From: Fuerstiella sp.
GTDB lineage: Bacteria; Planctomycetota; Planctomycetia; Planctomycetales; Planctomycetaceae
Direction of reading: 5' to 3'
Length of the DNA stretch: 38,816 bases
Assembly (NCBI GenBank): GCA_014238335.1
Contig: JABABI010000042.1
Span: 29,081 to 67,896, forward strand
In this document: positions 25,901-34,000 of the stretch, piece after piece
How positions within the stretch are numbered: position 1 is the first letter of the stretch
Layout of the letters: each line of letters begins with the position of its first letter
Notes under the pieces: generated by a model
Seen by the model: the letters and a program-made list of their open reading frames with translations, nothing else
Databases searched by the model: none
What the model was told of the DNA's origin: nothing
Made by a program: the position numbers and the translations under genes

Positions 25901-26712
25901 TGCTTTTTGATGGACTCATTAAGCGGGGCCAGCAGTGTTTGGGCAGATTTCATCGTGTTAGTAATCTGCAGTGCCAGGGACCTGGTTTTTTCGTCCTTTG
26001 AATTCAGACTGAGCGCCTGTCGCTGCATTAATTTTTGCAGAGCGAACAAATTTTGCGGCGCGAGCGCAAATGACTTTCGCAGGGCAATCAGCAATTCCGG
26101 CGATTCTGCGTAATTGCGATGGCCGTCCATCGCCATGGCCAGAGCAAAACGGAAGTCGGCCGCCTGCGGCAGAGCATCCGCCGCGTCGCGCAACAGTTTA
26201 ATCCCCTGACGAATACTGGGCGATTCCGGTGAATCGTCGTGGACCAGAAGCTTGCCCATGAGCATATCTGCCAAAGCAGCATCGTATCCGTCCGTCGAAA
26301 CCTTGCGAAATGCAGTAACAGCTTGTCCGGATTTATCAACCGCATCGCGATAGGCCTGCACTTCTGCGGGCGTACCGGATCGTTTGAACGGTGATTCTCT
26401 GTCGATCAACGACAGCACACGCGACACCGCCAGATTTCGACGGGCAAGGCGGTTCTGCGGCAGCAGCTCAGCAAGTTCAACAAACGCCTTTTCGGCGTCC
26501 GGCCACTCCTTGTTTTCCAAGTGTCCGACACCCAGAGATCTGAGCGCGATTGCTCTGGCATACTGCCCCTTTGTCAGGGCCACCGGGGCCGGACCTATCG
26601 GTTCTGTCCCCGAGGATGTCTCGGTTCCACCATTGGGTTTGCCATTGTTACAGCCGGAAAACCCCAGAACGGCGGCGCATAGAACCAGCATAGTTGCAAA
26701 ACGCTGTAACAT
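22918..26712 (-). CDS. Large lipoprotein with TPR-like, FG-GAP/VCBS and ASPIC/UnbV regions
   Basis: A 1264-residue envelope protein. The signal peptide ends in the lipobox LGFSGC with C21 as lipidation site. Residues about 50-240 are helical TPR-like repeats. FG-GAP/VCBS-type calcium loops follow at about 374-383 (DMNLDGFDDL), 513-522 (DLEADGDLDL), 659-668 (DFDNDGALDA) and 704-713 (DIDDDGDLDI), as in an integrin-like propeller. An ASPIC/UnbV-like region (NNWIDVVARA to LGLGKAQSADAIRIIWTDG) spans about 734-802. The last 430 residues form a further region without a family I recognise. ASPIC/UnbV proteins are exported calcium-binding proteins; ligands are unknown. ATG 26712 has GGAAG 7 nt upstream. 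The propeller gene follows in the same direction. Confidence 0.85.
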   Translation of the reverse strand: MLQRFATMLVLCAAVLGFSGCNNGKPNGGTETSSGTEPIGPAPVALTKGQYARAIALRSLGVGHLENKEWPDAEKAFVELAELLPQNRLARRNLAVSRVLSLIDRESPFKRSGTPAEVQAYRDAVDKSGQAVTAFRKVSTDGYDAALADMLMGKLLVHDDSPESPSIRQGIKLLRDAADALPQAADFRFALAMAMDGHRNYAESPELLIALRKSFALAPQNLFALQKLMQRQALSLNSKDEKTRSLALQITNTMKSAQTLLAPLNESIKKQRRMDLVETISKALDGFDGSNAATLMGPAMMTGNLLLPELATQIDQRRLNRNLLEYLLLQFDAEFLSAATEAGAIPAPEPTVVKAFLPTEGLPVITGVTQVEMLDMNLDGFDDLIVAREGRIEIYSRGTDLAAEWTLLMTSPEQQISVREFLLVDIDRDFDKAISDIKNPSLLRDADGDQKIVSDPAGQNRWYDTDLDVVAWSDNGVVVFRNEMSEDGGRSLNVLPQGEGEAVQKINDIVAADLEADGDLDLIFATDAGMTLWKNIDGTVFENMNDAASLPEYGLQSLAVVDWNSDVAIDVAGVSTHGDVGYLQNILHGRFRWIPNMLFDEKETPANGKWLLVLTGPKSGSDASGGAISPQSISVAAKFPGSPEIFDIRQPGRKTVLADFDNDGALDAACCSNEGLSVSSGGVSIWEMAGTGTENGVATCCAADIDDDGDLDIVYVSAQDGTLGLLTNDGGNKNNWIDVVARAVPDDPQFPSNRVNMHGIGSVIEVRAGSLYHAEVIDKPRLHLGLGKAQSADAIRIIWTDGIPQNITVPSLLRTRIGVLAPQILKGSCPYIYTWTGDRFEFFSDCLWAAPLGLVQASGEIAPTREWENLLIRGESLVEKDGRYVLQLTEELWETAYFDQVQLTAIDHPADVDIFTNEKVGSPDMAAHRVHTVKQPHSPVSVIDGRGKDLLSGLSAADGDYVQAFEGRIMQGLTDEWTMEFDLGDLPDEEIASRNVRLFLIGWVFPTDTSLNLGIAQNPDMDGPTGPSIEVPDGDGGWEVVRPFVGFPSGKTKAMVVDISDIFTGSDSRFRIRSSMELYWDRAFFTVDEENADTVTQRCPLLTTDLHFRGFSRRTYDDNALFRNGRAPEGYDYAAVTTAPRWPTLFGRFTRYGEVTPLLIEHDDRMVVMGPGDELTIEFAAPTEPQRDGWKRDFVLTNIGYDKDADLNTIYGQSSEPFPFRAMSRYPFSADDQVPDSAEHRQYVDDWQTREYSPHEFRDVLQDL

Positions 26713-27021
26713 GATTCAGCTTCCAGATTCATTTGACCACAACAGATCGGCTACGAGTCGTGGTCGCCACAAACATTCCGCCGAACGGATGGCTGTATTC
26801 ACAAAAGACTCTAAAACGCTTACGTATCGTAGCCCTTTCCGGCCCGGACAAAAATCCGACGGGCTCTCAGATTCCTCAGACTTTCCCTTGAAAAACACCC
26901 CGTGCCGTCACGTTAAGCCGCGATGTTCCACATTCGCTGTCGCGGGCGCGCGAAGAAAAAGCCGCGCTGGTTGCCAGCGCGGCTTTTGGTTTTCTGAGCA
27001 TTACAGCCGAATTCGGAGCAA
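26713..27021. other. 309-bp gap between EF-hand gene and lipoprotein gene
   Basis: Both flanking genes run on the minus strand. The gap holds the intrinsic terminator of the EF-hand gene (26957-26987), so the lipoprotein gene should have its own promoter in 26713-26955. A 60-codon minus frame at 26716-26898 has no coding features. Confidence 0.5.
26957..26987 (-). terminator. Intrinsic terminator of the EF-hand gene
   Basis: Arms GCCGCGCTGG (26961-26970) and CCAGCGCGGC (26974-26983) form a perfect 10-bp stem with a 3-base loop, extended by four A-T pairs. Read on the minus strand, the stem is followed by TTTTTCTTC. It begins 34 bp after the EF-hand stop codon. Confidence 0.9.
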
Positions 27022-27870
27022 CTATTCGGCGTCCGGTCGGCGACGTTCGCCACCGTCCCCATCACGCGGAGGACGGTCACCTTCGCGAGTCGGACGATCC
27101 CCTCCAGCACGACCACTTTCCGGACGATCGCCGCCCGGTCGACCACCACGGCCCTGACTGCCACGGCCCTGACTGCCGCGGAAACGCTCAAGCATGCTGC
27201 GGAACTCCTCCTTGTCGACAAATCCATCCTTGTTGCCATCCAGTCGGTCGAAACCTGCTTTCATGCGATCCGGGGCCTCTTCTTTCGACAACTTACCGTC
27301 CTTGTTGGCGTCCGATTCATTGAAACGGGCCATCATCTGTTCCGGACCGAATCCCTCTCGATCACCACGTTCACCTGGGGGACGGTCACCCTCACGTGGT
27401 GGACGTCCACCTGGCGGTCGGTCACCGTCACGGGGTGTGCGGTCACCGCCGGGACGCCCCATCATGCCCAGTTCGTCAGGCGTAAGACGACCGTCTTTGT
27501 TGCGATCCATCCGACGCAGCACCACGATGGCCTGGTCAATTTCGTCGGAGTCCAGCGTTCCATTACCGTTCCGGTCCAGGGTCGCCACGATGGACCCGCC
27601 AACAGCTGGACGTCGACCGTCGCCACCACGAGGTGGTCCTGCATTCGGCCGACCACGTTCATCGCCACGGCCCCGATCTCCCTCACGTCCTCTGCCCCGC
27701 GGGTCGCGGTCTCCTCGGCCTTCGCCATCTCGCTGGCGAGCTGCTTCGCGAGGTTGATCTCTTTCCTGAGCACCTTCGCGCGGCTTGTCGCCTTCCTCCT
27801 GAGCGACCGCCCAATCCATCGTCATTACCACTGCGGCAACGGCCAGCAGCCCTGTTGCAAGCTTGTTCAT
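27022..27870 (-). CDS. Secreted EF-hand calcium-binding protein rich in Gly, Arg, Asp and Pro
   Basis: A 282-residue protein with a signal peptide (about 1-23, ending AVAQ). Four canonical EF-hand loops are visible: 99-110 (DRNGNGTLDSDE), 122-133 (DRNKDGRLTPDE), 187-198 (DANKDGKLSKEE) and 211-222 (DGNKDGFVDKEE), forming two pairs. Between and around them lie low-complexity segments (25-90, 138-175, 230-282) made of GDRPPREG-like repeats. A 15-bp unit is repeated exactly at 27148-27162 and 27163-27177 and encodes part of the doubled GSQGR. The protein probably binds calcium outside the cytoplasm; the charged linkers may bind nucleic acid or polysaccharide, which is speculation. Such EF-hand proteins are frequent in planctomycetes. 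ATG 27870 has a weak ribosome binding site. Its own terminator follows. Confidence 0.87.
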   Translation of the reverse strand: MNKLATGLLAVAAVVMTMDWAVAQEEGDKPREGAQERDQPREAARQRDGEGRGDRDPRGRGREGDRGRGDERGRPNAGPPRGGDGRRPAVGGSIVATLDRNGNGTLDSDEIDQAIVVLRRMDRNKDGRLTPDELGMMGRPGGDRTPRDGDRPPGGRPPREGDRPPGERGDREGFGPEQMMARFNESDANKDGKLSKEEAPDRMKAGFDRLDGNKDGFVDKEEFRSMLERFRGSQGRGSQGRGGRPGGDRPESGRAGGDRPTREGDRPPRDGDGGERRRPDAE

Positions 27871-28352
27871 ATTTCTGTCCCGTGGAAGTGAAGAAACGTC
27901 ATTCGTGATTCTGCAGTCCGGTCTGCGTTTGGATTAAACCACCGAAAGACAAATTCGGTGTCGCTGTTTTTAGACAATCCTGGCAAACCCGGGAATCAAC
28001 ATCAAAACCGCGTCCGACGGTCAGCGGTGAAACCTGTCATGAACGACGACAGCAACCCCTATCAAGCCCCGCATTCCGACGGCAGCACACCACGCTGGAA
28101 GATCGAGCGCTCTGGCGCCGGTCGGCCGGCGTGTCATGGAGATGATCATCGTCTCAATGGCAGGTGTTTGTGTTGGCAGACTGCTGCCACGGATTCCCGG
28201 ACAGGTCTACAGTCCAGGCGGCCTGGCAGGTCTGGTCTGTCTGAGCTTGTGGTTCACCGTCCGAGCGTTTGTAATGTAGCACAAGCGATAGCAACTTAAT
28301 CTTCACGGGGCAAACGCCTCTGCAGCCCATCACCACCGGAACGAAACCGCCG
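27871..28352. other. 482-bp region holding the frameshifted NPYQAP-type small gene
   Basis: Between the EF-hand gene (minus) and the DinB-family gene (plus). The only coding signal is the small reading frame at 28039-28279 that appears to change frame (listed separately). The first 160 bases should contain the EF-hand promoter on the minus strand. A plus frame 27958-28299 covers the same bases but its second half reads as noise. Confidence 0.5.
28039..28279 (+). pseudogene. Small NPYQAP-type membrane protein, disrupted by a frame change
   Basis: From ATG 28039 the frame reads MNDDSNPYQAPHSDGSTPRW, the typical N-terminus of many small planctomycete membrane proteins. After about residue 25 this frame turns into low-quality sequence. 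The +1 frame from roughly 28105 reads SSALAPVGRRVMEMIIVSMAGVC and continues with GRLLPRIPGQ, GLAGLVCLSLWF and a TAG stop at 28277-28279, giving one or two hydrophobic helices. The two halves together look like one protein of about 80 residues. A single extra base near 28098-28130 would explain it: a mutation, an assembly error or a programmed +1 shift. A separate short protein starting at ATG 28136 (47 codons) is the alternative. Confidence 0.5.
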
Positions 28353-28856
28353 ATGACATTGATCCCGATCATCCTTGAAGACCTGCAACAGGCGCGCGCC
28401 TATGCCAATGACATGCTCAGCCACGTCGACGAAACGATGTGGTTCAGGCAACCTGCCGAAGGAATCAACCACGTGGCATGGCAGGTCGGGCACATGGCCA
28501 TCGCACAATACGGACTGTGTCTGAAACGCGTACGAGGCTTTCAGTCCGCAGACGACCAGGTAATTCCCGTCGAAGAATACGGAAAACTCTTCGGCAAGGG
28601 TTCGCGGCCGTCACCCAGTGAGCACGACTACCCCACACCTGCCGAAATTCGTGGAGCCTTCGACGGTGTACATGCCGCCGTCGAACGGGAGGTCGCCGCA
28701 CTGGACGAGAGCATTCTCACAGAATCAGCAGGTCCCCCGCACCCAATGTTTACCACGAAGGGCGGATCACTGCGCTTCAGCGCGAAACACGAAATGCTGC
28801 ACGTCGGACAAATCGGACTGTTGCGGCGACTGCTGGGATGCGAGATTCTTCGCTGA
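28353..28856 (+). CDS. DinB-family (four-helix bundle) protein
   Basis: A 167-residue soluble protein with the DinB/YfiT-like pattern. It opens with a helix (IILEDLQQARAYANDML), then WFRQPAEGINHVAWQVGHM, in which H47 is the first metal ligand, and ends with RFSAKHEMLHVGQIGLLRR, where H146 and H150 supply the other two. Members bind a divalent metal and act as thiol-dependent transferases or unknown metalloenzymes; this one has no assigned substrate. ATG 28353 has a GGAA about 10 nt upstream. It is convergent with recQ, whose stop codon is 24 bp away. Confidence 0.85.
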   Translation: MTLIPIILEDLQQARAYANDMLSHVDETMWFRQPAEGINHVAWQVGHMAIAQYGLCLKRVRGFQSADDQVIPVEEYGKLFGKGSRPSPSEHDYPTPAEIRGAFDGVHAAVEREVAALDESILTESAGPPHPMFTTKGGSLRFSAKHEMLHVGQIGLLRRLLGCEILR

Positions 28857-28880
28857 CGTTTCCACAGCAACGACGACCGG

Positions 28881-30791
28881 CTACGGAATCGCATCAAGAA
28901 CCGCCTGAAACGGCAGCTCTTCCAGACTGCCGAACCGTGGATCGCTCTGCAGCCGCGCTTTTGAAATTGCGGGCGACGACAGACCACACAGAAACCGAAC
29001 CAGCTGCACGCGATCAGGCAACTGATATTCGAGTTCGGCCTGAGCTTTTCGAATTCGCTCCGCGACGTCGTTTGTCACTGATGTACTCGCCCGCTTACCG
29101 AGTCCCGGCATCGGCGGATTCAGGCACGACGAACAGTGTCCGCAGTCATGACCCAGCGGTTTTCCAAAATGGTGACACAGGTGTGCAACCTGACACTCCC
29201 GCAAATCCACCAGACGAATCACCTGCTCAAGTCGTTCGAGTTCGCGGCGTTCCCGTTGAAGACCCTGATCGTATAGATGATCCACCAGAGCATCGTAGCT
29301 TTCCGGCTGTCGCAGCCGACGATAGCGATTGCGAACACCCGTGACTTTCAAGTCCAGCATTTGCTGATTACCAAGATCGTCCAGTGCCGCCACCAACCGA
29401 TTACGTGGCTGCTGCAGCTTGCCAGCGGCAGCATCCACGTCGATATAAACCCATGTTTTCTTTTTCCTGGACTGAGCCAGCATGCGACGCAGAAAGTCGC
29501 GGTATTCCCCGTCGAACTTTTCGAGAATCTCTGCCGAAGACATCAACGGCTTGAACTGATATCCGGAGTAAAACGGAGTCCCTCCCTCCAGGTAGCCTTC
29601 CAGTTCGAGGTAAGTCATCAATGTCCGAATGACCAGAATTCGGATATCGGATTTCCGCGCCAGGTCGAAGTAACTGACATCGAAATCTGCGTCCTGGGAA
29701 AATATTTCCTTAACAAAACGGTCCGCCGAATCCCGAGTTGGCGTATCCCCCAGAACAAAGTTCTCCAGCACGGTCAGGTCATCGGAACACGACAGAACTT
29801 CACATGTCGCTGGTTCTGCGTCTCGACCAGCACGTCCGATTTCCTGCGAATAGTTCTCGAGACTCTTCGGAAGGTTGTAATGGTAGACATAACGAATGTT
29901 CGGTTTGTCAACTCCCATGCCAAACGCGATCGTCGCCACAACGACGCCGCAATCAGATTCCAGAAACCAGTCCTGAACTGTTTCTCTGACATCCGGCTTC
30001 AGTCCAGCGTGATACGCCTTTGACGAAAACCCTTCGGCGTTCAGTTTATCTGCGACCGCCATCGCGGTTTTCTGCAGCGTGACATACACGATCGTGGGGC
30101 CGACTGGACGTTCGTGCAGCCGACTGATTAACTCATGGTCACGGTCACTGGCAGTCACAGGCGTCAGCAACAGTGTCAGATTGCTGCGATAAAAGCCCGT
30201 GCACGTTGCACAGGCTTTGTCGATTTCAAAGACACGGCACATATCCTGCAGCACGGGTGGAGTCGCCGTGGCCGTCAGGGCAAGAATTCGTTCGGCCCTG
30301 AACTGCCGCGCAAACGCTCCCAGCTTAAGATAGTCCGGTCGAAAATTGTGCCCCCACTCAGAAATGCAGTGTGCTTCATCAACAGCAAACAGCGAGATAC
30401 GAATTCGCTTCATCTGCTCGCGAAATCTCTCGTTGTTAAATCGTTCCGGGGCGACGTACAGTAACTTCAACCTTCCCGCGCGCACGTCGTCCATTACTCG
30501 CCGATAGTCGTCGACAGACAACGTCGAATCGAGTCGTCTGGCGGCAATCCCGCGCGCGGCAAGGGCATCAATCTGATCCTTCATCAGCGCGATCAGTGGC
30601 GATACCACAAGTGTGAGTCCAGCAAACGCCAGCGCCGGCAGCTGATAACACAACGACTTTCCTCCTCCTGTGGGAAATACGGCAGCCGCCGAACGGCCTG
30701 CCAGCAGATTCTCAATAACCGGCTGCTGGCCCTCACGGAATTCCGCGAATCCGAAGCACTCTTTAAGTAGTTGGTTTATATTGTCCGACAT
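28881..30791 (-). CDS. RecQ-family ATP-dependent DNA helicase
   Basis: A 636-residue superfamily 2 helicase that unwinds DNA in the 3'-5' direction during repair and recombination. Helicase motifs: motif 0/Q FREGQQPVI (18-26), Walker A TGGGKS (41-46), motif II DEAH (139-142) followed by the RecQ aromatic-loop sequence CISEWGHNFRPDY (142-154), motif III ALTATATP (171-178), motif V FGMGVDKPNIR (290-300) and motif VI QEIGRAGRD (316-324). The cysteines usually found just after motif VI in RecQ occur instead much later: C533, C539, C550, C553 and C556 (CGHCSSC), behind a region that looks like the winged-helix part. A final segment (570-636) may be a short HRDC-like tail. ATG 30791 opens with the usual MSDNINQLLKECFGF. 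The gene is divergent from the ThuA fusion gene. Confidence 0.9.
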   Translation of the reverse strand: MSDNINQLLKECFGFAEFREGQQPVIENLLAGRSAAAVFPTGGGKSLCYQLPALAFAGLTLVVSPLIALMKDQIDALAARGIAARRLDSTLSVDDYRRVMDDVRAGRLKLLYVAPERFNNERFREQMKRIRISLFAVDEAHCISEWGHNFRPDYLKLGAFARQFRAERILALTATATPPVLQDMCRVFEIDKACATCTGFYRSNLTLLLTPVTASDRDHELISRLHERPVGPTIVYVTLQKTAMAVADKLNAEGFSSKAYHAGLKPDVRETVQDWFLESDCGVVVATIAFGMGVDKPNIRYVYHYNLPKSLENYSQEIGRAGRDAEPATCEVLSCSDDLTVLENFVLGDTPTRDSADRFVKEIFSQDADFDVSYFDLARKSDIRILVIRTLMTYLELEGYLEGGTPFYSGYQFKPLMSSAEILEKFDGEYRDFLRRMLAQSRKKKTWVYIDVDAAAGKLQQPRNRLVAALDDLGNQQMLDLKVTGVRNRYRRLRQPESYDALVDHLYDQGLQRERRELERLEQVIRLVDLRECQVAHLCHHFGKPLGHDCGHCSSCLNPPMPGLGKRASTSVTNDVAERIRKAQAELEYQLPDRVQLVRFLCGLSSPAISKARLQSDPRFGSLEELPFQAVLDAIP

Positions 30792-31044
30792 GGTATGTTC
30801 TTATGAAATTCCGGCGGCGATTTCCAGCATGAAATCAATTCCGATGCGGCACAGCGTCGGTCAGCGACATTCAACGCTTCACAATGTGAACGCGGTGGCG
30901 GAATCCCATTACGCAGTGCTTCTCTCCTGCAGGAGGGACGGACGCAGCGTGCTGTCGCCCGAACGATCACTTCTTGAATTGCCATGTTTTCCCGATACTC
31001 TTTCTATCCTGCCTCAATTTCCAACCGAGTTAGAAAGTCTTCCC

Positions 31045-34000
31045 ATGCGCAGAGTGTTTACACCGGTGGTTGCCGGCATGTTGTGGTGTGTTTTATTGCT
31101 GTCTGCAAATGCTGACGAAAACAAGGACCGTCCGATTCAGGCCCTGCTGGTCACTGGCGGTTGCTGTCACGACTACGACCGGCAGAAACTGATTCTGCCA
31201 CGCGGCATCAGTGCTCGAGCGAACGTCCGCTGGACGGTCGTCCATCAGGGCGGCACAACAACCGACACGCCGATCCCGCTGTACGACGACCCCGACTGGG
31301 CGGACGGATTTGACATTGTCATTCACAACGAGTGTTTTTCGCACGTCACCGATCTGGAATTCGTGGATCGCATCCTGCAACCGCATAAGGACGGAACACC
31401 GGCGATCCTGATTCACTGTGCGATGCACTGTTATCGCGTCGAAGACGATCGCTGGTTCAAGTTCGTCGGACTGCAGTCGCCCGGACACGGGCCGCACTAT
31501 TCGTACACGGCAGCAAACGTCAAGCCGGATCATCCGATCATGCAGGGGTTCGGCCCAATGTTTGTCGCTCCCAAAGGAGAGCTGTATCACTCAATGAAAC
31601 TCTTCGACACCGCTACGCCGCTGGCTCAGGCAAATCGGCAGGCTGATGGAATGCCTCAGGTCTGCGTCTGGACCAACGATTATCAGGGCACCAAAGTGTT
31701 CGGCTGCACGATGGGTCATTACAACGAAACGATGGCCGAACCCAAGTACCTGGACATGATGGCAAAGGCTGTATTGTGGGCGGTTGGTCGCGACCCGGAA
31801 AAAGACTTCACGCCGTCAACGGAAAAAATCGACGAAGAAATCAAAGCTTTGATCACCGTCCCCGTTCAGAAGAACGCAGCCAATAATGTGCTGCCCCAAA
31901 ACTGCTGCGGCGACGGAAACCTGGCGTATGGAAAACCAGTCACGTCCAAAAGTGAACAGTCCGGCAACTTCCGCAAACACCTGACCGACGGGCTGCTGAA
32001 TACTCGATACTGTCCGTCCGGTTCGCAGATTAACGAATGGGTCACGGTTGATCTGGAAGAACCACAACACGTCCGCGCCATTCGACTGCACTGGGAAAAA
32101 CCGACAGGCATCTCCTACAAGTACATCGTCGAAACATCGGCGGATAATGAAAACTGGAAACAAGTCGTTGATGATTCAACAAACGAACAACCCGGCGCCA
32201 TTCGGGCTCACGTGATAGACGCTCCGGACACACGATTTATCCGCACAACATTTCTGGGCGCCAGCAAAGGATTGTGGGGTTCCATCTGGGAACTGGAGGC
32301 GTCGGCCGGAGAATTGCCTGACCTACCGGAAATCGTCGCCCCCGCTGGTTCATCCGCGTCGATCGGCGATGTGCAAACTCCACCAAACTTTAACGTGACA
32401 ATGTTCGGTCAGCCGCCTGATGTCAACTACCCTGTCTGTTTGACGGCAGCGGCTACAGGCGAAGTCTTTGTGGGCGTCGACGAACAGGGTTCGCTGGGCA
32501 AGGAAATCGGTCGAGGCAAAGTGCTGCGTTGCATCGATACCGATGGTGACGGGACGGCCGATCAGATCAATGAGTTTGCAAAGATGGATCATCCTCGTGG
32601 CCTGATCTACGACGACGGTTCGCTGTGGGTACTGCATCCTCCGTACCTGAGCGTCTTCCGCGATACCAATCGTGACGGGGAATCCGATGAAAGCGAAGTG
32701 CTGATCGAAGGCATCAGTACAGCCGAAGTCAGCAAACGTGGAGCCGACCACACGACGAACGGCATCAGGATGGGCGTCGACGGCTGGATCTACATCGCGG
32801 TCGGTGATTTCGGATTTACAAGAGCGATTGCGAACGATGGCACCACTCTCAGCAAACGGGGTGGTGGCATCGTTCGCATTCGTCCTGACGGCACCGAAAT
32901 GGAAATCTATTCATGGGGCCAGCGCAATATTCTGGATGTGGCGATTGATCCCTACATGAATATCTTCACGCGAGACAACACAAACGATGGCGGCGGCTGG
33001 GACATTCGAGTGTCACACATTCTGCAATCTGCCAACTATGGCTATCCGTCGCTATACAAGAACTTTACGGAAGAAATCATGCCGCCGCTGGCTGACTACG
33101 GGGGAGGCTCGGGCTGCGGGTCAATGTATTTTCACGATGAACGCTGGCCGGCGGAATATCGCAATCTGTTGCTGACATGCGACTGGGGCACCAGCCATGT
33201 CTATAGCCACCAACTACCCGTCAACGGCGTAACCTTCAATCCACAGCAGGACACGTTTCTGAAACTGCCCCGCCCCACCGATATCGACGTCGATGCCAGC
33301 GGACGAATGTACGTCAGCAGCTGGAAAAACGGCAAGTTTGCCTACGACGGTCCGGACGTGGGCTTTGTCGCTCAGATCACACCCGCTGATTTCCTGGCAA
33401 AGCCTGTACCGGATGTAGGGCAACTGGAAGTCGCTCCACTGGTTGACTTGCTGCAGCACTCGTCCGCTGCGATGCGACTTCATGTTCAGCATGAAATCCT
33501 GAGACGCAGCAACCAGAACAAACGAAGCAGGACGCAGGATAGTGATCCTGCCCCCCTGTACGAAGAACTCTTCACGACTGCTTCTGATCCCAACATACCA
33601 CTCTACGGTCGCGTAGCAGCTGCCTTTACATTGAAACAGGCCCTCGGTGCGCGTGCCAATTACAGATTGCTGCAGCTCGCGAAAGACGCGTCACTTACCG
33701 AACACTGTCTGCGAGCCATCGCTGATCGAGAGTCGGAACTGGATGGCGTAGCGCCGGGACCATTTCTGGATGGCTTACAGAATCCGAATCCGCGCGTTCA
33801 GGCAGCCGCACTGATCGGCCTGGGGCGAATTATGTCTCACGCTCTGGACATAAACGTCATTGTCAGCGACGCTGTTGGAAATCAGTCAGTCTCTGAATTC
33901 AGGATGTCTGTGGCGAACGCGATCCTGCCTCTCACCATTCCTGTGTCGGTCAGTCCGGGCACCGATGGTGACGACTGGCGTCTGCCACACCCGGAACGGG

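Noticed and set aside
27958..28299. 113-codon plus frame read as one intact protein
   Set aside because: Only its middle part (NPYQAP start) has coding character; the later half is better explained by the +1 frame, so I list a disrupted gene instead.
29277..30023. 248-codon plus-strand open frame inside recQ
   Set aside because: Antisense shadow of conserved helicase motifs; no start signals or motifs.
30924..30935. CTCCTGCAGGAG 12-bp palindrome between recQ and the ThuA fusion gene
   Set aside because: Perfect but short, with no second copy or flanking symmetry; could occur by chance in the window.
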